Origin: Allomuricauda sp.
GTDB taxonomy: Bacteria > Bacteroidota > Bacteroidia > Flavobacteriales > Flavobacteriaceae
Assembly (NCBI GenBank): GCA_028289745.1
Contig: JANQOD010000212.1
Coordinates: 1 to 11,443, forward strand
Reading direction: 5' to 3'
DNA length: 11,443 bases
Shown here: piece after piece, positions 1 through 6,523 of the stretch
Position numbering within the stretch: position 1 is the stretch's first letter
How the letters are laid out: each line of letters opens with the position of its first letter
Program-made: the position numbers and the translations under genes
The notes under the pieces: model-generated
Told to the model about the DNA's origin: nothing
Databases searched by the model: none
The model's input: the letters and a program-made list of their open reading frames with translations, nothing else

Positions 1-194
1 GACAGGGCTATACCCAGGGTGTTGGTCTATCATATCAAGTCGATTTCAATAGTTTTAGGGACCTTCTTCGAAAAGTCTTTCAAAAGAAAGAGAAAGCCAT
101 AGAAGATCAACCGCCCGAAAGCATTCCCTCAAATGTTATGGGAAAAGATAGCTTGGTTCGTTTTTATACGAAGACCAATTCTCCGAAGAAGTAA
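1..194 (+). CDS. C-terminal end of a TamB-like translocation/assembly protein (partial)
   Basis: An open frame runs in from the left edge (first full codon at 3) and stops at TAA 192-194, leaving about 63 residues. The visible start of the tail, QGYTQGVGLSYQVDF, followed by a short basic stretch (RDLLRKVFQKK) and a polar end, resembles the extreme C terminus of the large TamB (DUF490) proteins of Flavobacteriaceae. Proteins of that family span the periplasm from the inner to the outer membrane and have been linked to outer-membrane protein assembly and phospholipid transport. The identification rests on a short tail recalled from family members and on the position just upstream of pfkA, an arrangement I recall in related genomes. 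Most of the gene lies outside the window. Confidence 0.6.
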   Translation, partial: QGYTQGVGLSYQVDFNSFRDLLRKVFQKKEKAIEDQPPESIPSNVMGKDSLVRFYTKTNSPKK

Positions 195-303
195 GGTATG
201 AAATCCATAAATTTCCCCGTCCATAATCAAAGAGAATAAAACGAAAACGTTTGAATTTTTGCTTGATTGGAAATAAGGGCCAGATGGTGTAAATTCTTTG
301 CAA

Positions 304-320
304 TAAGTTTGCTAGCTTTG
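304..320 (+). promoter_or_regulatory. Twin -7 promoter motifs upstream of pfkA
   Basis: TAAGTTTG (304-311) and TAGCTTTG (313-320) both match the Bacteroidota -7 consensus TAnnTTTG exactly and sit 9 bases apart, as part of a near-tandem repeat in which TTTGCTA occurs twice (308-314 and 317-323). They lie 17-33 bases before the pfkA ATG, which would give a very short leader. A clear -33 TTG at the expected 17-23 base spacing is missing: the TTTG at 297-300 is only 12 bases from the second motif. The assignment is therefore an inference from the -7 element and position. The rest of the 195-337 gap shows no gene. Confidence 0.4.
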
Positions 321-337
321 CTATCGCAAAAATTCTA

Positions 338-1324
338 ATGGCTTCAGAAATCAAGAAAATAGCGGTATTCACCTCAGGGGGCGATTCTCCGGGAATGAAT
401 GCTGCAATCCGTTCAGTGGTACGTACCTGTGCCTATATGAAACTCGAGTGCATGGCGATCTATAGGGGGTACCAAGGCATGATAGACGGCGATTTCAAGA
501 AAATGGATGCCCGTAGTGTGAATAACATCATCAACAAAGGGGGCACGGTATTGAAATCTGCCCGGTGCGAAGAGTTCAGAACAAAGGAAGGAAGACAGAA
601 AGCTTACGACCAGTTGAAAAAGAACAATATCGATGCTTTTGTGGTAATCGGGGGCAATGGCAGTTTCTCAGGGGCCCAATTGTTCAATGAAGAGTTTGGC
701 TTTCCGGTAATTGGTATTCCAGGTACAATTGACAATGATATACTGGGTACCTCATATACCATTGGTTTTGATACCGCCATCAATACGGTGGTAGAGGCCA
801 TTGACAAGATTCGCGATACCGCAAGCTCACACAACCGATTGTTCTTCATCGAGGTGATGGGCCGTGATGTGGGCCATATCGCTTTGAATTCAGGTGTTGG
901 AGCGGGTGCCGAAGAGATATTGATCCCTGAGCAGAACTTGGGGCTCGAGCGATTGCTCGATTCTTTGAAAAGAAGTAAGAAATCTGGAAAATCGTCAAGT
1001 ATCGTAATAGTCGCCGAAGGTGATAGGATCGGTAAGAATGTCTTTGAATTAAAAGAGTATGTCGAAGAACATTTGCCCATTTATGATGTGCGGGTCTCAG
1101 TTTTGGGCCATATGCAACGTGGCGGCGGCCCTACTTGTTTTGACAGGGTACTGGCCAGTAGAATGGGGGTAAGGGCCGTTGAAGCCCTTCTAGAGGGTAA
1201 AACGAACTATATGGTGGGTATTCGTGATACGAAGCTGGTACTTGTTCCGATTGAAGAGGCAATAAGTGCACACACTGCCATTGATGAAGAACTCATCAGG
1301 GTTTCCGATATTATGACAACATAG
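338..1324 (+). CDS. pfkA: ATP-dependent 6-phosphofructokinase
   Basis: This 328-residue protein phosphorylates fructose 6-phosphate to fructose 1,6-bisphosphate, the committed step of glycolysis, in the cytoplasm. It is full length for bacterial PfkA. Visible motifs are the nucleotide-binding FTSGGDSPGMNAAIR (11-25), GGNGS (105-109), the catalytic loop PGTIDND (128-134, with D132 the expected base), MGRDVGH (174-180) and LGHMQRGGGP (256-265). Glycine at 108 and the G of PGTIDND indicate ATP rather than pyrophosphate as donor. The residue equivalent to E. coli Asp103 is Asn107, a departure from the textbook GGDGS. The ATG at 338 is chosen because MASEIKKIAVFTSGG is a normal family N terminus. 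gap follows after 24 bases, suggesting co-transcription of two glycolytic genes; the twin -7 motif at 304-320 is the likely promoter. Confidence 0.97.
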   Translation: MASEIKKIAVFTSGGDSPGMNAAIRSVVRTCAYMKLECMAIYRGYQGMIDGDFKKMDARSVNNIINKGGTVLKSARCEEFRTKEGRQKAYDQLKKNNIDAFVVIGGNGSFSGAQLFNEEFGFPVIGIPGTIDNDILGTSYTIGFDTAINTVVEAIDKIRDTASSHNRLFFIEVMGRDVGHIALNSGVGAGAEEILIPEQNLGLERLLDSLKRSKKSGKSSSIVIVAEGDRIGKNVFELKEYVEEHLPIYDVRVSVLGHMQRGGGPTCFDRVLASRMGVRAVEALLEGKTNYMVGIRDTKLVLVPIEEAISAHTAIDEELIRVSDIMTT

Positions 1325-1348
1325 CGTATAACTTTAAAAAACAACAAA

Positions 1349-2350
1349 ATGTCAACATTGAAAATAGGAATTAACGGATTTGGTAGAATAGGAAGATTGG
1401 TATTCAGGTCAACGGTAAAACGAGATAACATAGATGTAGTGGCCATTAACGATTTGTTGGATGTCGAGCACTTGGCCTATTTGTTGAAGTACGATTCGGT
1501 ACATGGAAGATTTGATGGTACCGTAGAGGTCAAAGACGGTCATTTGGTGGTAAACGGCAAGACCGTTCGAATAACTGCAGAAAGGGATCCCAAAAACTTG
1601 AAGTGGGATGAAGTAGGTGCTGATATCGTGGCTGAATGTACCGGAATTTTCACCACTTTGGAAACCGCCCAGTACCATATCGATGGAGGTGCCAAGAAAG
1701 TTGTCATTTCAGCGCCTTCAAAAGACGCCCCCATGTTTGTTATGGGTGTCAACCATGATCAGATAAAGGTTAGCGACAATATAGTTTCGAATGCCTCTTG
1801 TACCACAAACTGTTTGGCGCCGCTTGCCAAAGTGTTGAATGATGAATTTGGAATTGAAGAAGGGCTGATGACAACCGTGCATGCCACTACGGCCACTCAG
1901 TTGACTGTTGATGGCCCCTCGAAAAAAGATTATCGGGGAGGTAGAAGTGCCATGATCAACATCATTCCTGCATCAACAGGTGCCGCCAAGGCGGTTACAA
2001 AAGTTATCCCAGAATTGGAAGGAAAACTTACCGGTATGGCATTCAGGGTACCAACGGCAGATGTCTCAGTGGTTGACTTGACCGTACGACTTGAAAAAGA
2101 GACATCCTACGATGAAATCAAAAAAGCGTTCAAAAAAGCTTCAGAAGGAAGTTTGAAAGGTATTTTGGGTTACACCGAAGAAGCCGTGGTCTCACAAGAC
2201 TTTGTGGGTGATGCACGCACCAGTATTTTTGATGCCGGGGCCGGTATCGAATTGAACTCGAAGTTTTTCAAGGTCGTATCATGGTATGACAATGAGGCGG
2301 GTTATTCGCACAAATTGGTCGATTTGGCCGAGCATGTAGCTAACCTCTAG
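1349..2350 (+). CDS. gap: Glyceraldehyde-3-phosphate dehydrogenase, type I
   Basis: This 333-residue cytoplasmic enzyme oxidises glyceraldehyde 3-phosphate to 1,3-bisphosphoglycerate, reducing NAD+. The Rossmann signature GINGFGRIGR occupies residues 8-17, and Asp35 in AINDLLD is in the place that usually favours NAD over NADP. The active site SNASCTTNCLAPL gives the nucleophile Cys151, with the partner His178 in TTVHATTATQ. The C-terminal SWYDNEAGYSHKLVDL is the conserved end of the family. Length and motifs are complete. The gene lies 24 bases behind pfkA, with an A-rich leader (AAAAAACAACAAA) before the ATG, typical of translation initiation in Bacteroidota. A near match to the -7 motif (TAACTTTA, 1329-1336) sits in the gap but has one mismatch. 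An extra gap promoter is possible but not shown. Confidence 0.98.
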   Translation: MSTLKIGINGFGRIGRLVFRSTVKRDNIDVVAINDLLDVEHLAYLLKYDSVHGRFDGTVEVKDGHLVVNGKTVRITAERDPKNLKWDEVGADIVAECTGIFTTLETAQYHIDGGAKKVVISAPSKDAPMFVMGVNHDQIKVSDNIVSNASCTTNCLAPLAKVLNDEFGIEEGLMTTVHATTATQLTVDGPSKKDYRGGRSAMINIIPASTGAAKAVTKVIPELEGKLTGMAFRVPTADVSVVDLTVRLEKETSYDEIKKAFKKASEGSLKGILGYTEEAVVSQDFVGDARTSIFDAGAGIELNSKFFKVVSWYDNEAGYSHKLVDLAEHVANL

Positions 2351-2383
2351 CCTACGCGCTAACCACCTAACCAAACATAGTAC

Positions 2384-3235
2384 ATGATATTGATTGTCGA
2401 CAGTGGAGCGACCAAATCAGATTGGATCGCCCTTGATGAAAAAGGCGAAAAGCTTTTCAATACCCAAACGCTAGGTTTGAGTCCTGAGGTATTGACCAAA
2501 GAGGTCATCGAAGATCGGCTGGCCAATAATTTTGAGCTCTCAAAGAACAGGGAAAAAGTTGCCCAATTGTTTTTCTACGGTGCCGGCTGCGGTACAGATC
2601 GTATGAAACGATTTTTGAAAGGCATTTTCAACGTTTTTTTCCCCCAGGCAAAGATCGAGGTGAACGAAGATACCTTTGCGGCCATTTATTCGACCACGAC
2701 AATAGGTAACCCTGGTATCGTCTGTATTTTGGGCACTGGATCGAATTGCAGCTACTATGATGGCCACCAGTTATTTCAAAAAGTCACCTCATTGGGTTAT
2801 ATTTTGATGGATGATGGTAGCGGTAATTTCTTTGGAAGAAAACTCTTGAGGGATTACTATTACCACAAAATGCCACAAGATCTCGGTATCAGGTTTGCCA
2901 AAGAGTTCGATCTCGATGCCGATGTCATCAAAGAGAACCTGTACAAGCAGCCAAATCCGAACACCTATCTTGCCAAGTTTGCGCGTTTTATCGTTGAGAA
3001 CAAAGAGCATCCGTATTGCAAAGGGGTAATTCACAAGGGTTTTCAGCAATTTGTAAACAACCATATCATGCAATTTGAACTGGCGACGAAAGTGCCCATT
3101 CATTTTGTGGGTAGCATAGCCTATTATCTACAAGAAGAGTTGAAAACTGTCATTAAGAACAATGATTTGATATTAGGGGCGATTCGCCAAAGGCCGATCG
3201 ATGGTCTGGTCGAGTTTCACAAAAGCACTATTTGA
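2384..3235 (+). CDS. BadF/BadG/BcrA/BcrD-type ATPase, N-acetylglucosamine kinase-like
   Basis: A 283-residue member of the ASKHA (sugar kinase/actin-like) fold. Visible are the phosphate-1 loop LIVDSGATKSDW (3-14), the phosphate-2 region CILGTGSNCSYYDG (114-127), the MDDGSGNFFGRKLL stretch (142-155), and an adenosine-type motif HFVGSIAYYLQEEL (240-253). Relatives include mammalian N-acetylglucosamine kinase and bacterial amino-sugar kinases, so the likely reaction is ATP-dependent 6-phosphorylation of an amino sugar such as GlcNAc recovered from cell-wall turnover. The exact substrate cannot be read from the sequence. It follows gap after 33 bases on the same strand, so it may be co-expressed with pfkA and gap. 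Its last 8 bases overlap the 3' end of ridA on the opposite strand, leaving no room for a terminator between the two transcripts. Confidence 0.85.
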   Translation: MILIVDSGATKSDWIALDEKGEKLFNTQTLGLSPEVLTKEVIEDRLANNFELSKNREKVAQLFFYGAGCGTDRMKRFLKGIFNVFFPQAKIEVNEDTFAAIYSTTTIGNPGIVCILGTGSNCSYYDGHQLFQKVTSLGYILMDDGSGNFFGRKLLRDYYYHKMPQDLGIRFAKEFDLDADVIKENLYKQPNPNTYLAKFARFIVENKEHPYCKGVIHKGFQQFVNNHIMQFELATKVPIHFVGSIAYYLQEELKTVIKNNDLILGAIRQRPIDGLVEFHKSTI

Positions 3236-3617
3236 TCGCTATCATCGAAATTTCGACATTGACGAATTTGGGCAGGTTGGCCACTTCTACCGTCTCTCTC
3301 GCAGGGGCAGAGTCGACATTGAAATAAGAACCGTACACCTCATTGATCGCTGCAAATTGGTGCATGTCTTTCAAGAATATTGAGGTCTTTACCACATTTT
3401 CAAAGGTCATTTCAGCTTCGGTTAGAATGGCCTTTATGTTTTCCATGCACTGTTGGGCCTCCGTTTTGATATTGCCCGATACCAATTCACCGGTTTTTGG
3501 ATCCATGGGTATCTGACCCGAGATGTACAATGTTCCGTTTGATAAAACCGCTTGGTTATAGGGCCCTATGGGTACAGGGGCATGTAAAGTATTGATTATT
3601 TTTTTCACGACGCTCAT
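3228..3617 (-). CDS. ridA: RidA family reactive intermediate/imine deaminase
   Basis: A 129-residue protein of the RidA/YjgF/UK114 family. RidA hydrolyses reactive enamine/imine intermediates such as 2-aminoacrylate released by PLP enzymes, protecting those enzymes; it acts as a trimer in the cytoplasm. Motifs visible are APVPIGPYNQA (13-23, Tyr20), YISGQIPMDP (31-40), the PARETVEV stretch (105-112) with the substrate-carboxylate-binding Arg107, and Glu122 in VEISMIA. These are the key residues of the archetypal RidA clade, so an active deaminase is expected. The ATG at 3617 adds only two or three residues to the usual N terminus. It lies 49 bases downstream of lptD on the same strand and is probably co-transcribed. 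The product has no obvious link to LPS export. Its tail overlaps the sugar kinase gene by 8 bases. Confidence 0.93.
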   Translation of the reverse strand: MSVVKKIINTLHAPVPIGPYNQAVLSNGTLYISGQIPMDPKTGELVSGNIKTEAQQCMENIKAILTEAEMTFENVVKTSIFLKDMHQFAAINEVYGSYFNVDSAPARETVEVANLPKFVNVEISMIAIK

Positions 3618-3636
3618 TACTTATTGTCAATAATTT

Positions 3637-3655
3637 AATCCAAAATCCAAAATCC
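3637..3655. repeat. Short 7-bp tandem repeat between lptD and ridA
   Basis: The + strand carries AATCCAA twice followed by AATCC (2.7 copies, 19 bases; GGATTTT units on the - strand). It lies in the 49-base gap downstream of lptD and 20 bases upstream of the ridA start. The repeat is directly visible. Any function, such as spacing, a ridA promoter region or slippage, is not shown. Confidence 0.7.
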
Positions 3656-3666
3656 AGTGGCAATTA

Positions 3667-6393
3667 TTATCGCCTTCCCAGTCTACGCTGGCTGCGTTGT
3701 TCCCATTTCACATCTTGCAGTATTGAACTGCTGATACCGATAAAAAAGTCCCATCGTTCGTTTGTGCCAAAGGGCACCCAATTGAAACGCAGATCAAAAC
3801 TGCCAAGATTTCGTTGGAATCTGAATTGGGTCAGTGTGAAGCCCTTGTTCTTAAAATCGTATCCTGACGAAAAGCCGAGACTCCATTTGGGGGTCAGCTC
3901 AATATTGCCCGAGAACATTAGCGAATTATTGGTGATCTCACTTTGGCGATTACTGTTGTTATAGCTAGTAGCATATGCCAAGCGTAGGTCCCATGGCAGT
4001 TTTGTGTTATAAATGGGTATCTCTTCATCATAATCATTTTTTCGCTCATCCGCCCTACGGTTGGCAGCTATATCAAAACCCTGACCGAAAAGATCGTCTG
4101 TTCTGCCCCCGCTTGCTGCTCGATAGTACTCATCGCCATCCGGTTCTTCCTCTGTATCTTTTTTATCTTTTTTCTTGAACGTATCACTATTCAATGTATA
4201 CCCTATGTTCAAACTCGCCCGTGTCAAACGAAACAATCCTCCACCACTATTAATGTTCAAAGTATTGATTCGACGTCCATTGTTGTCAATGGCATACGGA
4301 TCAAGAATACCGGTGAAGTTGATAGACATCTTATTGTTGAGTATCGTAGTGCCCCCGTTAAAACTTACAGGGGACAATTTGAGCGAATCTGCCTCAAAAT
4401 TATAGGAGGCTGCGAAGTTGAGGTTGCTCAATAAGGATATCTTTTTTGGCTCTGTTGCCGTTGAGTCTTTGTCCCTGACCTTGGCTTCCAAAGTGTTTTG
4501 TAGTGAAAAACTCAACGAATTGGATTTGTTGAGACTGGGCGCCCCGTTCAAAGTACCTTCAAAACGGCTGTATAATACCTCTTCACCATCCAGATTGGTA
4601 TAAGAATCATAGAATTGTTCAAATGAAGGGGTGAAGCCCCAACCTATCGATGGGCGCATGACATGGCGAATGGCCTGTATTTTTTTATCTTCCCCAAAAT
4701 TGAAGGTGCCATAAAGAGTGGTACCGATACTCGCATTTAAACCGTAGCGATTATAGCGGTCAAAACCGCTAACGGTATCCAAGACCACTTCACGGTTGCT
4801 CTCTGGGTCGTCGGGATCCAGACCCCGTTCGAAGGTCTCCAAAGTCCAGACATCCTCATAATTGGCGCCAACGGTCACACTGAAATATTTGGCCACTTTG
4901 AAGTTGGTGCTCAGCGGTATGGTATGGCGGGCACCTACACGGGCATCATCGAACATTTTTGGGGTGAAAAAAAGTGAATCGGTGGTCGTAATACGGTTTT
5001 CGGCCCTAAGATTATATTGTAGGTTGAAGTTTTGAATGATTCCCTTTTTAAGGCCATCCCTTTTGGCAAAGGGAAAAACACGTTCCATACTGGCCTGTAG
5101 GGTCGGGAGTGTCAAATTAATGGCCTCGGTATTGGTGTTTTGGTTGTGTGTGGCGGTCAGGCTCAGATTCACCGATGGATAGGCCGGGAAGGTCTTAGAA
5201 TATGAAATCGAAGACGATAAGTTGTTATTTTGGGTATTGGCCAGGTTTACCTGATTGGCCGATTGTCTGAAATAGTTGCTACTGCCCAAATTGACCGAAG
5301 CCGAAAACCGGGAATTCGGATTTGCCTTTGGATCTTGCGAATGGGTAATCTGTAGGTTATAGATCGTACTTCGGCTAAAGTCTGAAAACCCTTTTTGGCT
5401 AGTGACCAAATTCTCAAACCTAAAATTGATATTGCCCCTAAACTTGTAGCGTTTCGTATAAATGGATTGCGTTCTGAAACCATAACTTCCATTAGTGAAA
5501 AAATCACCCAGAATACTAAAATCGACATAGTCGCTGATAGGAAAATAATATCCTCCGTTTTGTATGAAATAACCACGTTGTGGGTCATTTCCGAAAGTAG
5601 GAAATATGAGTCCCGCGGTCCTTCCAGTGGTCAGTGGAAAATAGGCAAAAGGCAGCGCAATAGGAGTGGGTACGTCAACTATGTACATATTGCTGAACCC
5701 GGCGATGATTTTCTTGCCGGGCACAAATTTTGCCTTTCTGATCCTAATGTAATAATCCGGGTCGATGGTATCTTTCGAGGTCGTCAGTTTGCCATCCTTT
5801 AAAAAATAGACCGAGTCATTCTCTTTTTTGGTCACTTCGGCCAATACTTTCATGGCATCAGAACCAAACGACCCCAAACCTGCCTGTTGTTCGGTACGGG
5901 AATTGAAGATCAAGGCTTTTTGGGTATCAAAGTTGAATCGGATTGAATCAGGAATTACCTCATTGTTACCCTGTTTGAAGTAGGGGAGTTGTGAGTAAGT
6001 GCTGTCAGCCGGATTAAAAATACGACCTGCATAGACCTCGTTCTTGACATAGTCTAACACAATGATACCGGCCTTCAGCTCGGTATCTTGATAATAGATT
6101 TCTGCCTCATCATAAAGATAGATTTTCTGCTCTGTTTGGCTAATTCGTACATAATCTTTCGCCTTATACTTTATTTTGTCAAGCAATAGGGCCTTTTTCT
6201 TCGGAACGGTATCGGTTTCCGTAGAATCAAGCGGAATGGAATCATTTAAAATGTTCGGGGGAATCAAAGGGGCTTTGATCGAATCTTGTACCGCTTTGAT
6301 GGGCAACGGAACAATGGGGTCTTCTTGTGCCGAAGCCACCACGCCCATGAACAACAGAAATAGGAGTGGAAAAAAATGTTTGTTTGCTTGCAA
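3667..6393 (-). CDS. lptD: LPS-assembly protein LptD (Bacteroidota type)
   Basis: An outer-membrane beta-barrel protein that, with the lipoprotein LptE, inserts lipopolysaccharide into the outer leaflet. From the TTG at 6393 it has 908 residues: a signal peptide (1-22; MQANKHFF, hydrophobic PLLFLLFMGVVA, cleavage ASA|Q), an OstA-like periplasmic region beginning around 73 with repeated beta-strand patterns, the conserved LptD segment PFAYFPLTTGRTAGL...GYYFPISDYVDF (about 248-291), and then many alternating barrel strands to an arginine-rich end. Residues about 739-793 form a highly charged insertion. I find no cysteine in the mature protein, so the disulfide maturation known in E. coli cannot apply. 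An in-frame ATG at 6462 would add 23 residues ahead of a normal signal peptide; an exact -7 motif lies inside that extension, so I favour TTG. Divergent from the amidase gene; ridA follows. Confidence 0.9.
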   Translation of the reverse strand: MQANKHFFPLLFLLFMGVVASAQEDPIVPLPIKAVQDSIKAPLIPPNILNDSIPLDSTETDTVPKKKALLLDKIKYKAKDYVRISQTEQKIYLYDEAEIYYQDTELKAGIIVLDYVKNEVYAGRIFNPADSTYSQLPYFKQGNNEVIPDSIRFNFDTQKALIFNSRTEQQAGLGSFGSDAMKVLAEVTKKENDSVYFLKDGKLTTSKDTIDPDYYIRIRKAKFVPGKKIIAGFSNMYIVDVPTPIALPFAYFPLTTGRTAGLIFPTFGNDPQRGYFIQNGGYYFPISDYVDFSILGDFFTNGSYGFRTQSIYTKRYKFRGNINFRFENLVTSQKGFSDFSRSTIYNLQITHSQDPKANPNSRFSASVNLGSSNYFRQSANQVNLANTQNNNLSSSISYSKTFPAYPSVNLSLTATHNQNTNTEAINLTLPTLQASMERVFPFAKRDGLKKGIIQNFNLQYNLRAENRITTTDSLFFTPKMFDDARVGARHTIPLSTNFKVAKYFSVTVGANYEDVWTLETFERGLDPDDPESNREVVLDTVSGFDRYNRYGLNASIGTTLYGTFNFGEDKKIQAIRHVMRPSIGWGFTPSFEQFYDSYTNLDGEEVLYSRFEGTLNGAPSLNKSNSLSFSLQNTLEAKVRDKDSTATEPKKISLLSNLNFAASYNFEADSLKLSPVSFNGGTTILNNKMSINFTGILDPYAIDNNGRRINTLNINSGGGLFRLTRASLNIGYTLNSDTFKKKDKKDTEEEPDGDEYYRAASGGRTDDLFGQGFDIAANRRADERKNDYDEEIPIYNTKLPWDLRLAYATSYNNSNRQSEITNNSLMFSGNIELTPKWSLGFSSGYDFKNKGFTLTQFRFQRNLGSFDLRFNWVPFGTNERWDFFIGISSSILQDVKWEQRSQRRLGRR

Positions 6394-6433
6394 CGCGATA
6401 AATCCTATTTTTGTGATAGCTTGGCTTGGTTTT

Positions 6434-6480
6434 TGAAGTCCAAACTTACACATATTTTTCATTCTGTTACTTGGACTTCA
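6434..6480. repeat. Perfect 10-bp inverted repeat in the lptD/amidase divergent region
   Basis: TGAAGTCCAA (6434-6443) and TTGGACTTCA (6471-6480) are exact reverse complements separated by 27 bases. The left arm overlaps the lptD -7-like motif TAAGTTTG (- strand 6448-6441), and the element covers the upstream in-frame ATG of lptD. It could be a pair of operator half-sites controlling the divergent genes or a hairpin in a leader RNA. The repeat is seen directly; the role is inference. Confidence 0.6.
6441..6448 (-). promoter_or_regulatory. -7 promoter motif for lptD
   Basis: On the - strand this reads TAAGTTTG, an exact match to the Bacteroidota -7 consensus TAnnTTTG, about 48 bases ahead of the TTG at 6393. 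If used, transcription would begin downstream of the ATG at 6462, so that ATG could not be the start. No convincing -33 TTG is seen at the expected spacing, so this is a moderate call. Confidence 0.35.
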
Positions 6481-6523
6481 CTTTATTTTAACCAGCCATA
6501 ACCTTTACAAATCAAGGGCACTT

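Noticed and set aside
239..260. Possible terminator after the TamB gene (AAACG-AAAA-CGTTT stem, then GAATTTTT)
   Set aside because: Only a 5-bp stem with low GC content; too weak to call.
604..1080. 158-codon open frame on the - strand inside pfkA
   Set aside because: Fully antisense to a clear pfkA; serine/isoleucine-rich shadow sequence with no recognisable motif.
1329..1336. TAACTTTA as a gap-specific -7 element
   Set aside because: One mismatch to TAnnTTTG, no -33 element, and located in a 24-base gap inside a likely operon.
5395..5802. 135-codon + strand frame inside lptD
   Set aside because: Antisense to well-conserved LptD coding sequence, with no family resemblance or leader.
6499..6507. 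TAACCTTTA as a -7 element for the amidase gene, with TTG at 6471 as -33
   Set aside because: One extra base within the motif, final G missing, and a 25-base spacing outside the usual range.
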